Source: Actinomycetes bacterium
GTDB lineage: Bacteria > Actinomycetota > Actinomycetes > Actinomycetales > Microbacteriaceae
Reading direction: 5' to 3'
Assembly (NCBI GenBank): GCA_023432305.1
Contig: JAEYUT010000293.1
Coordinates: 1 to 8,656, forward strand
DNA: 8,656 nt
The notes beneath the pieces were generated by a model, which was not told the origin of the DNA, ran no database searches, and saw only the letters and a program-made list of their open reading frames with translations. The stretch's first letter is position 1, and each line of letters opens with the position of its first letter. Below, piece after piece: positions 1 through 8,517 of this stretch. Made by a program: the position numbers and the translations under genes.

Positions 1-333
1 GGTGTGGGTGAGGCGCCGCAGGAACGGCACGAGGCCGATGATGGTGCCGAGGGCGGTGGCCGCGACGGTCGCGATGGCGAGTCCGATGCCCCACGTGGTG
101 AGGGTGCGGCCGACGTTGCGCCAGAACTCGAGGTCGCCGAACTCGGTCACGAGCTGAGCGAGCACCGTGGTGGCGGGCGGCAGGTAGCGGGCGTCGATGA
201 TGCCGAGGGTCGGGATGAGCTGCCAGGTGATGAGGAACCCGAGGATGCCCGCGAGCCCGAGCAGCGGTTTGCGCAGTCCACGCGACGAGCGGCGCGAGCG
301 GGTTCGCGCCGCGACGAGGGTGGCGGATGTCAT
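1..333 (-). CDS. ABC transporter permease, SsuC/TauC-like (N-terminal part, runs off the left edge)
   Basis: This is the first 111 codons of an inner-membrane permease for a nitrate/sulfonate/taurine-type ABC importer. The ATG (complement of 331-333) follows a GGAAGAG ribosome site at 338-344. A basic N-terminus (residues 10-22, rich in Arg) precedes a first membrane helix at about 23-42. The segment LPPATTVLAQL (51-61) matches the 'LPsPsxVL' stretch usual in this family just before the core domain. A second helix lies at about 80-103. The rest, including the EAA loop that contacts the ATPase, is outside the window. The gene sits 82 bp downstream of the binding-protein gene on the same strand, so the two probably form one operon with an ATPase further left. 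The family call is fairly firm; the substrate cannot be read from this fragment and is inferred only from the neighbouring demethylase operon. Confidence 0.85.
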   Translation of the reverse strand, partial: MTSATLVAARTRSRRSSRGLRKPLLGLAGILGFLITWQLIPTLGIIDARYLPPATTVLAQLVTEFGDLEFWRNVGRTLTTWGIGLAIATVAATALGTIIGLVPFLRRLTHT

Positions 334-371
334 GAGTCTCTTCCGAGTCGAGGTGGAGCCGGGATGCGCGG

Positions 372-408
372 GGTGCGGGGGCGCACGTCGCCGAGACGCC
401 CCCGCACC
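372..408 (-). promoter_or_regulatory. Intercistronic hairpin between binding protein and permease
   Basis: Perfect 12-bp inverted repeat, GGTGCGGGGGCG at 372-383 and CGCCCCCGCACC at 397-408, with a 13-nt loop. It begins 7 bp after the stop codon of the binding-protein gene and ends 38 bp before the permease start. No T-tract follows on the minus strand. Such hairpins commonly act as partial terminators or as 3' mRNA stabilisers, so that the binding protein is made in excess over the membrane subunit. That role is inferred; the repeat itself is plain in the sequence. Confidence 0.6.
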
Positions 409-415
409 TGGCGGA

Positions 416-1402
416 TCACTGCAGGTTGAGCAGCTTGTCGAAGTCGGGCATCTCGGGCAGGACGCCGAACTCGACACCGAGCTCCGCGAGCGCCTTGACG
501 TTGCCCTCATCGAGCTTCGCGGTGAAGGTCGGCAGGGTGATGCCGGCGGCCGCGGCCTCCGGGATGCCCATGTTCTTCACGATCGCGGCGCGCACCGCAT
601 CCGGGTTCGCCTGGGCCCAGTCGAGCGCCTCGGCCATCGCCTCGGCGTACGCCTTCACGAGCTCGGGGTCCTCGTCGATGAGCTTCTGCGTGGTGATGTT
701 GGTGAGCAGCGCGAGCTCGGGGATCGTCTCCTGGTACGGGTGGATGACGATGCGGCCCTCGCCGTTCGCGACCATCGACATGAAGGGGTCGGGCACCCAC
801 GCCGCGTCGATCGTGCCGGCCTCGAGCTGCGCCTGCGCGTCGGGGAAGGCGACCTCGACGAACTCGATCGTCGAGGGGTCGCCGCCCGCATCCTGGACGG
901 CCTTCATGATGGTCACGTCGCCGGCGGCGCCGAGCGAGTTCACCGAGACGCGCTTGCCCGCGAGGTCGGCGGCGGTCTCGATGCCGGACGAGTTCAGGGC
1001 GACGACCGCGTTGACGTCCTTGTCCGCGTCGGCGCCGAGCGAGCTCGAGTAGTTGCTGATGATTGGCGCGCCGAGGTCGGCGAGCGCCGCGCGGAACGGT
1101 CCGAACGGCTGGCCGATGGCGAATTCGATGTCGCCGTTGAGCAGACCGGGGATCGCCTGGGCGCCGCCCTGCGCGGGGACGACCTCGATCTCGAGGCCGT
1201 GCTCGGCGAAGATCCCCTCGTCCATCGCGGCCCAGAGGGCGCCGGTCTCGGAGATGGGAAGGGCTGCGACGCGGACGGTGCGCAGCTCGCCGGTGTCCGA
1301 ATCGCTGGGGGCGGTGGTGGGACCGGCAGCGGAGTCGGTGCATCCGACGAGTGCGAGTGCGACCGCGGCGCCGAATGCAGCCGCGGTGAGTGCTTTCTTC
1401 AT
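416..1402 (-). CDS. ABC transporter substrate-binding lipoprotein, SsuA/TauA/NMT1-THI5-like
   Basis: A 328-residue extracytoplasmic solute-binding lipoprotein. The start is the ATG at 1402, because it gives a classic lipoprotein signal peptide: MKK, a hydrophobic stretch, then the lipobox LVGC with the lipidated Cys at residue 21. It also has a GAGAGG ribosome site 8 bp upstream (complement of 1411-1416). A Ser/Thr/Pro/Asp linker (about 22-40) leads into the binding domain. TVRVAALPISETGALWAAMDEGIFAEHGLEIE-like features (about 42-73) are the usual first strand and helix of this family. DLAGKRVSV (146-154) and AAWVPDPF (200-207) are the conserved hinge and second-lobe motifs. The family imports sulfonates, nitrate, pyrimidine precursors and, in some actinobacteria, phthalate-type aromatics. 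Because it diverges from an aryl O-demethylase operon, I infer an aromatic acid ligand. An in-frame extension upstream to 1561 has no signal peptide logic and is rejected. Confidence 0.88.
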   Translation of the reverse strand: MKKALTAAAFGAAVALALVGCTDSAAGPTTAPSDSDTGELRTVRVAALPISETGALWAAMDEGIFAEHGLEIEVVPAQGGAQAIPGLLNGDIEFAIGQPFGPFRAALADLGAPIISNYSSSLGADADKDVNAVVALNSSGIETAADLAGKRVSVNSLGAAGDVTIMKAVQDAGGDPSTIEFVEVAFPDAQAQLEAGTIDAAWVPDPFMSMVANGEGRIVIHPYQETIPELALLTNITTQKLIDEDPELVKAYAEAMAEALDWAQANPDAVRAAIVKNMGIPEAAAAGITLPTFTAKLDEGNVKALAELGVEFGVLPEMPDFDKLLNLQ

Positions 1403-1534
1403 GGATCGGGCCTCTCGTGATGGTGGGGTCAGCCTGTCGGTGACGCGCCGAGGTCCGTGGCACGGGGTGCACCCGATCCACGGTCGACACGTCGATGTGT
1501 TGACACCGTCATGGTCGAGCACTCCTCGATCGAT

Positions 1535-1540
1535 TGTCAA
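1535..1540 (-). promoter_or_regulatory. Possible -35 box for the importer operon
   Basis: The minus strand reads TTGACA here, a perfect sigma-70-type -35 hexamer, 132 bp upstream of the binding-protein ATG. No convincing -10 box (TAnnnT) is found at 15-19 bp spacing; the best is GACCAT at 18 bp. It may be a regulator-dependent promoter or a chance match. Confidence 0.25.
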
Positions 1541-1557
1541 GAGTTTCATGACGAGCG

Positions 1558-1572
1558 TCACGAAAATCGTGA
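1558..1572. promoter_or_regulatory. Operator candidate 1: TCACGA-AAA-TCGTGA
   Basis: Perfect 6-bp inverted repeat with a 3-bp spacer, lying upstream of the metF -35 box and upstream of the possible importer -35 box. It is a plausible regulator site shared by both divergent operons. The regulator is not known; the nearby PadR protein is one candidate. Confidence 0.45.
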
Positions 1573-1575
1573 ATA

Positions 1576-1591
1576 ATTCATTCGAATGAAT
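1576..1591. promoter_or_regulatory. Operator candidate 2: 16-bp palindrome ATTCATTCGAATGAAT
   Basis: Perfect 16-bp palindrome, AT-rich in an otherwise GC-rich sequence, three bases after operator candidate 1 and ten bases before the metF -35 box. Perfect dyads of this length in a promoter normally bind a dimeric regulator. AT-rich dyads near the promoter are usual for PadR/VanR regulators, so the PadR protein encoded at 4970 is the natural candidate; this is inference. Confidence 0.6.
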
Positions 1592-1600
1592 CGATCCCTA

Positions 1601-1629
1601 TGGACATTCCCTATGCGCATAGGTATTGT
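1601..1629 (+). promoter_or_regulatory. Promoter of the metF-purU-ligM operon
   Basis: TGGACA (-35, 1601-1606), exactly 17 bp, then TATTGT (-10, 1624-1629). Transcription would start near 1636, giving a leader of about 45 nt before the metF ATG with its GAGAGG ribosome site at 1665-1670. The spacer contains a 14-bp palindrome. The match to the housekeeping sigma consensus is good in the -35 box and moderate in the -10 box. Confidence 0.6.
1610..1623. promoter_or_regulatory. Operator candidate 3: CCTATGCGCATAGG inside the promoter spacer
   Basis: Perfect 14-bp palindrome filling the spacer right up to the -10 box, where a bound protein would block RNA polymerase. The half-site CCTATG occurs once more as a direct copy at 1597-1602, overlapping the -35 box, so there are three half-sites (CCTATG, CCTATG, CATAGG) across the promoter. 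This arrangement fits a repressor operator; which protein binds is not shown by the sequence. Confidence 0.6.
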
Positions 1630-1680
1630 TCGTGGCGTCGCACACCGCCGTGCGGCACCACCACGAGAGGAACGCGCTCC

Positions 1681-4891
<3,211 letters not shown>

Positions 4892-4896
4892 TGACC

Positions 4897-4936
4897 CGGT
4901 CCGGCGCGACGACACCCGCACCGTCGCGCCGGACCG
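4897..4936 (+). terminator. Hairpin terminator of the metF-purU-ligM operon
   Basis: Perfect 15-bp stem (4897-4911 with 4922-4936; core GGTCCGGCGCGACG and its complement) and a 10-nt loop, starting 5 bp after the ligM stop. No T-tract, as is common for actinobacterial terminators. It separates the operon from padR, although it could equally act as a site bound by a protein, since it lies just upstream of the padR -10 box. Confidence 0.75.
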
Positions 4937-4942
4937 CACCGC

Positions 4943-4948
4943 TAGCCT
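4943..4948 (+). promoter_or_regulatory. -10 box of padR (TAGCCT), short leader
   Basis: TAGCCT fits the actinobacterial TAnnnT -10 pattern in the usual 'gcTAGCCTga' context. Transcription would begin around 4955, directly at the GGGAAGGAG ribosome site (4954-4962), 7 bp before the ATG. The -35 region falls within the terminator stem, so the two elements are fused. Confidence 0.5.
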
Positions 4949-4969
4949 GAACCGGGAAGGAGACCTGCG

Positions 4970-5551
4970 ATGGCGCTGCGGTACGCACTGCTCGCGCTGC
5001 TGCGCGTGGGCCCGCTCTCGGGCTACGACCTCGCGAAGGTCTTCCACGAGTCGGTCGGGCATGTCTGGCACGCCCCCGACTCCCAGATCTACCCGGAGCT
5101 GCGCAAGATGGAGGCCGAGGGCCTCATCTCCGGTGAGGAGCAGCTGCGCGGCGAGAAGCGGCGCCGCAGGCTCTACCACGTGACCGAGGCCGGCGATCAG
5201 GCGTTCCGCGACTGGATGGCCGAGCCGCCCGACTACCAGCGCATCCGCGACCCCGCGCACCTGCGCGCCGCCTACCTCGAGGCCACCACGCCCGAATCCG
5301 CGCGGGCGTTCCTGGATGCGCATCGCGCCCAGTGGAGCTCGGAGCTCGAACGCTGGGAGAACGAGATCGCCCGCATCCGGGCCCTCACCAACCCCATCCT
5401 CGTGCGCCGCCTCGCCGTCACCCCCGAGCCGGAGCGCGAGCGCACCATCGCCTTCAAGCTGTTCGCCTACGAGGGGCTCGTCGCGCGTGCCCGCACCGAG
5501 ATCGAGTGGGCCGACCGCGGGCTCGCGCTCGTGGAGCAGCTGGGCGCATGA
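4970..5551 (+). CDS. PadR-family transcriptional regulator (possible VanR-like phenolic acid sensor)
   Basis: A 193-residue cytoplasmic DNA-binding protein. The winged helix-turn-helix is N-terminal (about 1-82): ALLALLRVGPLSGYDLAKVF (6-25) is the family signature, the recognition helix lies in WHAPDSQIYPELRKMEAEGLI-like sequence (33-53), and the basic wing EKRRRRLYHVTEAG covers 62-75. The C-terminal half (about 95-190) is a helical PadR_C dimerisation domain, the VanR/AphA-type two-domain form. PadR proteins classically respond to phenolic acids, and the vanillate regulator VanR of Corynebacterium glutamicum is of this type and similar size. Its place directly after ligM suggests it represses the metF-purU-ligM operon, and perhaps the importer, through one of the palindromes at 1558-1623. 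It has its own promoter and a strong GGGAAGGAG ribosome site, so it is not simply the fourth gene of the operon. The family call is firm; the target and inducer are inferred. Confidence 0.9.
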   Translation: MALRYALLALLRVGPLSGYDLAKVFHESVGHVWHAPDSQIYPELRKMEAEGLISGEEQLRGEKRRRRLYHVTEAGDQAFRDWMAEPPDYQRIRDPAHLRAAYLEATTPESARAFLDAHRAQWSSELERWENEIARIRALTNPILVRRLAVTPEPERERTIAFKLFAYEGLVARARTEIEWADRGLALVEQLGA

Positions 5552-5583
5552 CATCATCCGCGCCGCCGCGCAAGGGCTCTCAC

Positions 5584-5599
5584 GGCGGCCGCAGCCGCC
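5584..5599 (+). terminator. Weak hairpin after padR
   Basis: GGCGGC-CGCA-GCCGCC in the 62-bp gap between padR and the next gene. A competing pairing of GCCGCC (5562-5567) with GGCGGC (5584-5589) exists. It may be a terminator for padR, but in such GC-rich sequence a 6-bp stem is weak evidence. Confidence 0.3.
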
Positions 5600-5601
5600 C
5601 A

Positions 5602-5607
5602 TAGGCT
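5602..5607 (+). promoter_or_regulatory. -10 box (TAGGCT) for a leaderless transcript
   Basis: TAGGCT ends six bases before the ATG at 5614, so transcription would start at or within a base or two of the start codon. No ribosome-binding site is present in the preceding bases (CAGAGC), in line with leaderless translation, which is common in actinobacteria. Confidence 0.55.
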
Positions 5608-5613
5608 CAGAGC

Positions 5614-6255
5614 ATGAACGTCACGAAGTATGAGCACTCCTGCATGGTGGTGTCGAAGGAGTCGGCGAAGCTCGTCATCGATCCGGGCAGCTTCCTCGCG
5701 ACGCTCCCCGACTACACCGGCATCACGGCCATCATCATCACGCACGAGCATGCCGACCACTTCTCGCCCGAGCGCGTGCGCGACATCGTGGCGAAGAACC
5801 CCGACGTGCGCATCCTCGGCCCCCAGGGGGTTGCGGACATCGCCGTGGGTGACGACATCGAGGTGGAGGTGGTGTCGCCGGGCGACACGGTCGAGGTCGG
5901 CCCGTTCCAGCTGAGCTTCCACGGCGGTGTGCACAACGAGATCCACTCCTCCATCCCGCGGGTCGACAACGTGGGCGTGTTCATCGACGAGACCTTCTAC
6001 TACGGTGGCGACTCGTACGACGGCCCGGGCGCGCCCGTGCCGCTGCTCGCGGCGCCCGTGGGGGCACCCTGGCTGAAGATCGGCGAGGCCATGGACTACG
6101 TGCTGAGCGTCGCCCCGGCGCGCGCCTTCCCCGTGCACGACATGACGCTCTCCGTGGCCGGCAAGGAGCTCGGCAACGCGCGCCTGAAGTGGGCCACCGA
6201 GCAGGGCGACGGGGTGTTCCAGGTGCTCGCCCCCGGCGAGAGCATCGACCTGTGA
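5614..6255 (+). CDS. UlaG-like metallo-beta-lactamase fold hydrolase
   Basis: A 213-residue cytoplasmic metal-dependent hydrolase of the 'beta-lactamase superfamily domain' (UlaG/YtnP-like) group. The metal-binding motif THEHADHF gives His44, His46, Asp48 and His49. Further likely ligands are His107 in GVHNEIH, Asp133 in YYGGDSYD and His175 in FPVHDMT, so the metal site looks complete and the enzyme active. It begins with NVTKYEHSCMVV, the short strand typical of UlaG relatives that act on small cytoplasmic substrates. The start is set by the -10 box six bases upstream, making a leaderless gene. It overlaps the following rhodanese gene by 4 bp (GTGA), so the products are made together. No substrate can be assigned. 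Nothing links it to the demethylation operon except position. Confidence 0.85.
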   Translation: MNVTKYEHSCMVVSKESAKLVIDPGSFLATLPDYTGITAIIITHEHADHFSPERVRDIVAKNPDVRILGPQGVADIAVGDDIEVEVVSPGDTVEVGPFQLSFHGGVHNEIHSSIPRVDNVGVFIDETFYYGGDSYDGPGAPVPLLAAPVGAPWLKIGEAMDYVLSVAPARAFPVHDMTLSVAGKELGNARLKWATEQGDGVFQVLAPGESIDL

Positions 6256-6578
6256 GCGCCCCCGAGGAGATCAGCCCCGCCGAGCTGGCGGAGCTCCTCG
6301 ACCGCGACCCGAACGTGCAGCTCGTGGACGTGCGCGAGACGTGGGAGGCGGAGCTCGCCGCGATCCCCGGCGCGATGCTGCTGCCGCTCGGGCGTCTGCC
6401 TGAGCTCACCGAGGCGCTCGACCCCGACCGTCCCATCGTCGTGTACTGCCACCACGGCATCCGCTCCGCGCAGGGCGCGGGCTATCTGCTGCACGCCGGC
6501 TTCCCGAACGTGCGTCACCTCGCCGGCGGCATCGACGCGTGGGCCGACGAGGTGGATCCGGAGATGCGTCGGTACTGA
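6252..6578 (+). CDS. Single-domain rhodanese
   Basis: A 108-residue sulfurtransferase-type domain, the normal size for a stand-alone rhodanese. The GTG at 6252 overlaps the previous stop codon; GGCGAGAG at 6235-6242 is a weak ribosome site, and coupling to the upstream gene is likely. LVDVRETWE (24-32) is the conserved CH2A-like entry. The active-site loop reads CHHGIRS with the nucleophile Cys66. HLAGGIDAW (about 88-96) is the conserved C-terminal motif. The protein would carry a persulfide on Cys66, delivering or detoxifying sulfane sulfur in the cytoplasm. Pairing with a metallo-beta-lactamase fold protein recalls persulfide dioxygenase-rhodanese pairs, but the partner here is UlaG-like rather than ETHE1-like, so a shared sulfur pathway is only a guess. 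Confidence 0.92.
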   Translation: MSAPEEISPAELAELLDRDPNVQLVDVRETWEAELAAIPGAMLLPLGRLPELTEALDPDRPIVVYCHHGIRSAQGAGYLLHAGFPNVRHLAGGIDAWADEVDPEMRRY

Positions 6579-6593
6579 TCCCCGCATCAGCGC

Positions 6594-6633
6594 ACGGCGG
6601 GCTGGCTGCGCTCCTCGCGCGCCAGCCCGCCGT
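6594..6633. terminator. Bidirectional terminator between convergent genes
   Basis: Perfect 13-bp stem (ACGGCGGGCTGGC at 6594-6606 with its complement at 6621-6633). It extends inward, past a bulged T, by GCGC/GCGC around a TCCTC loop. It lies 15 bp after the rhodanese stop and 11 bp before the stop of the minus-strand gene, so it can serve both. Confidence 0.8.
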
Positions 6634-6644
6634 CATTCTCCGGC

Positions 6645-8006
6645 TCAGTCGAGCGCGACGTAGATCGTGTCGCTGTTCCAGTGGGTGATCTTCAGCAGGC
6701 TGCCGTCGACGGCATCCGACGTCACGAGGAACATGGTGACGAGGGTCGCCGTCTCGCCCGTCGCGAGATCCTCCGCGTCGGTCACGTGATCCGGGTACTC
6801 GTAGATGAACGCATCCGGGTAGGCGTTGCCGTCGGACCCGCTCACGTACAGATAGAAGTCGAGCCAGGCGCTCTCGGCGGCCTCCCCGAGGTAGGTGTAG
6901 GTGATCGGCACGATGACGTACTGGTAGCCGTCGGGGGGCACCTCGTTGTAGTCGCTCGCGGCCGCGACATCGGCCGTCGCATCGAGCGTCGGCTGCTCGA
7001 CGACGAGCTCCCAGTACTGACCGTTCTCATCCGCGATGAGGATCGTCTCGCCGAGCGCGTACGGCTCGGTCGAGGATCCGGGCCCCGTCCCTCCGAGCTC
7101 CGAGTCGGGCGACGCGCCCGGATCCTCAGCGACCCACGGCTCCGGCTCGTAGTCCGGATCCCAGTCGCTTCCGGAGGAGAACGGCTGCGACACCATCGAG
7201 AAAGCCCATGCGGAGACGGCGATGCTCGCGATGAGCGCCACACCGGACACGATAGTGCCCGCGATGGCGAGGCCCTTCGTCTTGTTCTTCACGACGAGAC
7301 CGACGATGCCGATGATGAGGCCTGCGAACCCCAGGATCGTGCCGAAGACCCCCACGAACGGCACGATGCCGATCAGCAGCCCGAGACCACCGAGGATCAG
7401 CGCGACGAGGCCGAGCACGTTGAAGGTCGACGGGGGCGGCATCACGCCGGGCGCGTAACCGGCGTAGCCGGGAGCGCCGGGAGGCGGGCCGTACTCCGGG
7501 TAGGGGAAGACGGCAGGCTGGGCCGGGGCCGGCACCTGCGGGCCGGCGGCGGGCGTGCCCGCCATCTGCGGATGGGGCGCCATCGGAGCCGCGAACTGGG
7601 GCCCGGGCTGGGGCGCGGTGGGGTAGGTCGGCGGAGGGACGGGGGCGCCCATCGGCTGGGGTGGCTGCTGCTGCCCGAACACGGCGGCGGCGGGAGCCGA
7701 GAACGGGTTGCTGATCTGGCTGACGGGCAGCTGGGTGGGCGTCACGTACGGGTTCGGAGAACCGGGGATGGTGCCGGTCGGCGTCTGCACGTACGGGTTG
7801 ACGATCGGGGCGGGCGGCGGCGGCGAGGCCGGCGCGGGGTGCGCCGGTGCCGCGCCGGTGCCGGCGTCCGGCGCGTCACTCAGCGAGGCCGAACCCTCGA
7901 TCTCGGCGGACGCCTCCGGAGCGACATCGGAGGACGGGCCCGTCGGGTCGAATGCGGGAGGGACGGGAGGAACCGAGTCGGCCCCCGGCTGCTGCGAGTC
8001 GGACAT
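6645..8006 (-). CDS. Membrane protein with Pro-rich N-terminus, DUF4190-like helices and a DUF4352-like outer domain
   Basis: A 453-residue protein of unknown function. The ATG at 8006 (MSDSQQPG) was chosen because an AGGA ribosome site sits about 9 bp upstream; starts at 8015, 8036 or 8069 are possible in frame, but the last lies inside a terminator hairpin. Residues 1-195 are low-complexity, rich in Pro, Ala and Gln, with repeated NPYV/NPF motifs (about 70, 85, 100). Three hydrophobic helices follow (about 196-214, 217-239, 246-269), with the DUF4190 hallmark GLVVKNKTKGLAIAG between the last two. An acidic linker (280-315) leads to a beta-rich C-terminal domain (about 316-453: YALGETI..., YVIVPITYTYLG, TATLVTMFLV), which resembles the DUF4352 immunoglobulin-like fold found in secreted actinobacterial proteins. 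I infer that the N-terminus is cytoplasmic and the C-domain faces outward. Domain names are by resemblance only. Confidence 0.8.
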   Translation of the reverse strand: MSDSQQPGADSVPPVPPAFDPTGPSSDVAPEASAEIEGSASLSDAPDAGTGAAPAHPAPASPPPPAPIVNPYVQTPTGTIPGSPNPYVTPTQLPVSQISNPFSAPAAAVFGQQQPPQPMGAPVPPPTYPTAPQPGPQFAAPMAPHPQMAGTPAAGPQVPAPAQPAVFPYPEYGPPPGAPGYAGYAPGVMPPPSTFNVLGLVALILGGLGLLIGIVPFVGVFGTILGFAGLIIGIVGLVVKNKTKGLAIAGTIVSGVALIASIAVSAWAFSMVSQPFSSGSDWDPDYEPEPWVAEDPGASPDSELGGTGPGSSTEPYALGETILIADENGQYWELVVEQPTLDATADVAAASDYNEVPPDGYQYVIVPITYTYLGEAAESAWLDFYLYVSGSDGNAYPDAFIYEYPDHVTDAEDLATGETATLVTMFLVTSDAVDGSLLKITHWNSDTIYVALD

Positions 8007-8061
8007 GCGCTCCATCCTGCCCTGCCGAGCCGCCATCCGTGAGGATTCCGCATCGGCAGGT

Positions 8062-8099
8062 CTCCCCATCGGCGAGCGGAGCCGCTCGCCGATGGGGAG
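8062..8099 (-). terminator. 18-bp perfect hairpin terminator
   Basis: CTCCCCATCGGCGAGCGG (8062-8079), a 2-nt centre, then its exact complement (8082-8099). It lies 10 bp beyond the stop codon of the small DUF4190-like gene and upstream of the larger one, so the two related genes are probably transcribed separately. There is no T-tract. It is the longest perfect stem I found in the window. Confidence 0.8.
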
Positions 8100-8109
8100 G
8101 AGCCGAGAC

Positions 8110-8490
8110 TCAGCTCTCCGAGACCTCGACAGTGCTTGCCGGGCCCACCTCGAAGAAGCCGTCGATGCCGCCGCCGCTGAGGGCGATCATGAGACCGAGG
8201 CTCATCATGAGGCCGACGACGATCGCCAGGATCGAGAGGATGAGGCCCGTGATGGCCAGGCCGCGCTTCTTGTTCTTCACGACGAGCCCGACGATCGAGC
8301 TGATGATGCCGAACGGCGCCGGCACGAGTGCCAGGAACCCGAAGAACGGGATGAACCCGAGCAGCAGGCTCACGATGCCGAGCACGAGGCCGCCGATGCC
8401 CCATCCGTTGGTGGTCTTGGGGGCCGCGGCTGCGGGGACCGCCTCAGGGGCGGGGGCGGCTGCGGGCGTGGTGGAAATGTGATCCGTCAT
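8110..8490 (-). CDS. Small DUF4190-like membrane protein
   Basis: A 126-residue membrane protein of unknown function. Ala/Pro-rich residues 1-28 precede hydrophobic helices at about 31-53, 57-72 and 77-104, with the hallmark GLVVKNKKRGLAITGLI (68-84) in the loop. That motif is shared almost word for word with the larger gene at 6645-8006, so the two are paralogues of the same membrane module. It ends in a short acidic tail (residues 110-126). The start is taken as the ATG at 8490 (MTDHISTT). GGAG lies only one base upstream of it, which is too close to be an ideal ribosome site, and an in-frame GTG at 8511 would add seven residues. The ATG lies within a large inverted repeat, which may regulate translation. 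Confidence 0.75.
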   Translation of the reverse strand: MTDHISTTPAAAPAPEAVPAAAAPKTTNGWGIGGLVLGIVSLLLGFIPFFGFLALVPAPFGIISSIVGLVVKNKKRGLAITGLILSILAIVVGLMMSLGLMIALSGGGIDGFFEVGPASTVEVSES

Positions 8491-8511
8491 GCTCCAAGCA
8501 TGGCGGATCAC
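8479..8511. promoter_or_regulatory. Inverted repeat spanning the start codon of the small membrane protein gene
   Basis: GTGATCCGTCATGC (8479-8492) and GCATGGCGGATCAC (8498-8511) form a 14-bp inverted repeat with 13 Watson-Crick pairs, one mismatch position and a 5-nt centre. On the minus-strand mRNA, part of the GGAG ribosome site would lie in the loop and the ATG in the 3' arm. It could be a start-occluding hairpin, an operator, or a terminator for the gene ending at 8518. Confidence 0.6.
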
Positions 8512-8517
8512 CCGACC

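Larger units (their letters stand above)
1403..1680. other. Divergent intergenic region between importer and metF-purU-ligM operons
   Basis: A 278-bp gene-free stretch holding the start regions of two diverging operons. The half near metF (about 1555-1635) is clearly more AT-rich than its surroundings and carries three palindromes and a plus-strand promoter, listed separately. The half near the importer (1403-1530) would be the minus-strand leader. It contains CCGTGG (1455-1460) pairing with CCACGG (1478-1483) around the palindrome GGGTGCACCC (1465-1474), a possible weak leader structure. I recognise no riboswitch class. Confidence 0.75.

Noticed and set aside
197..1420. Long plus-strand open frames (197-1420 and others) opposite the importer genes
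   Set aside because: They are antisense shadows of a clear lipoprotein gene, full of Arg/Gly/Asp low-complexity sequence without any recognisable domain.
1455..1483. Possible riboswitch in the importer leader
   Set aside because: Only a 6-bp outer stem around a loop-free palindrome; it matches no riboswitch I know.
1403..1561. Upstream extension of the binding-protein gene to 1561
   Set aside because: It would put 53 unlikely residues before a textbook lipoprotein signal peptide and run through the promoter region; the ATG at 1402 has a good ribosome site.
8491..8511. GTG at 8511 as start of the small membrane protein
   Set aside because: It would place the whole inverted repeat in coding sequence and add MIRHAWS without family support; kept only as an alternative to the ATG at 8490.
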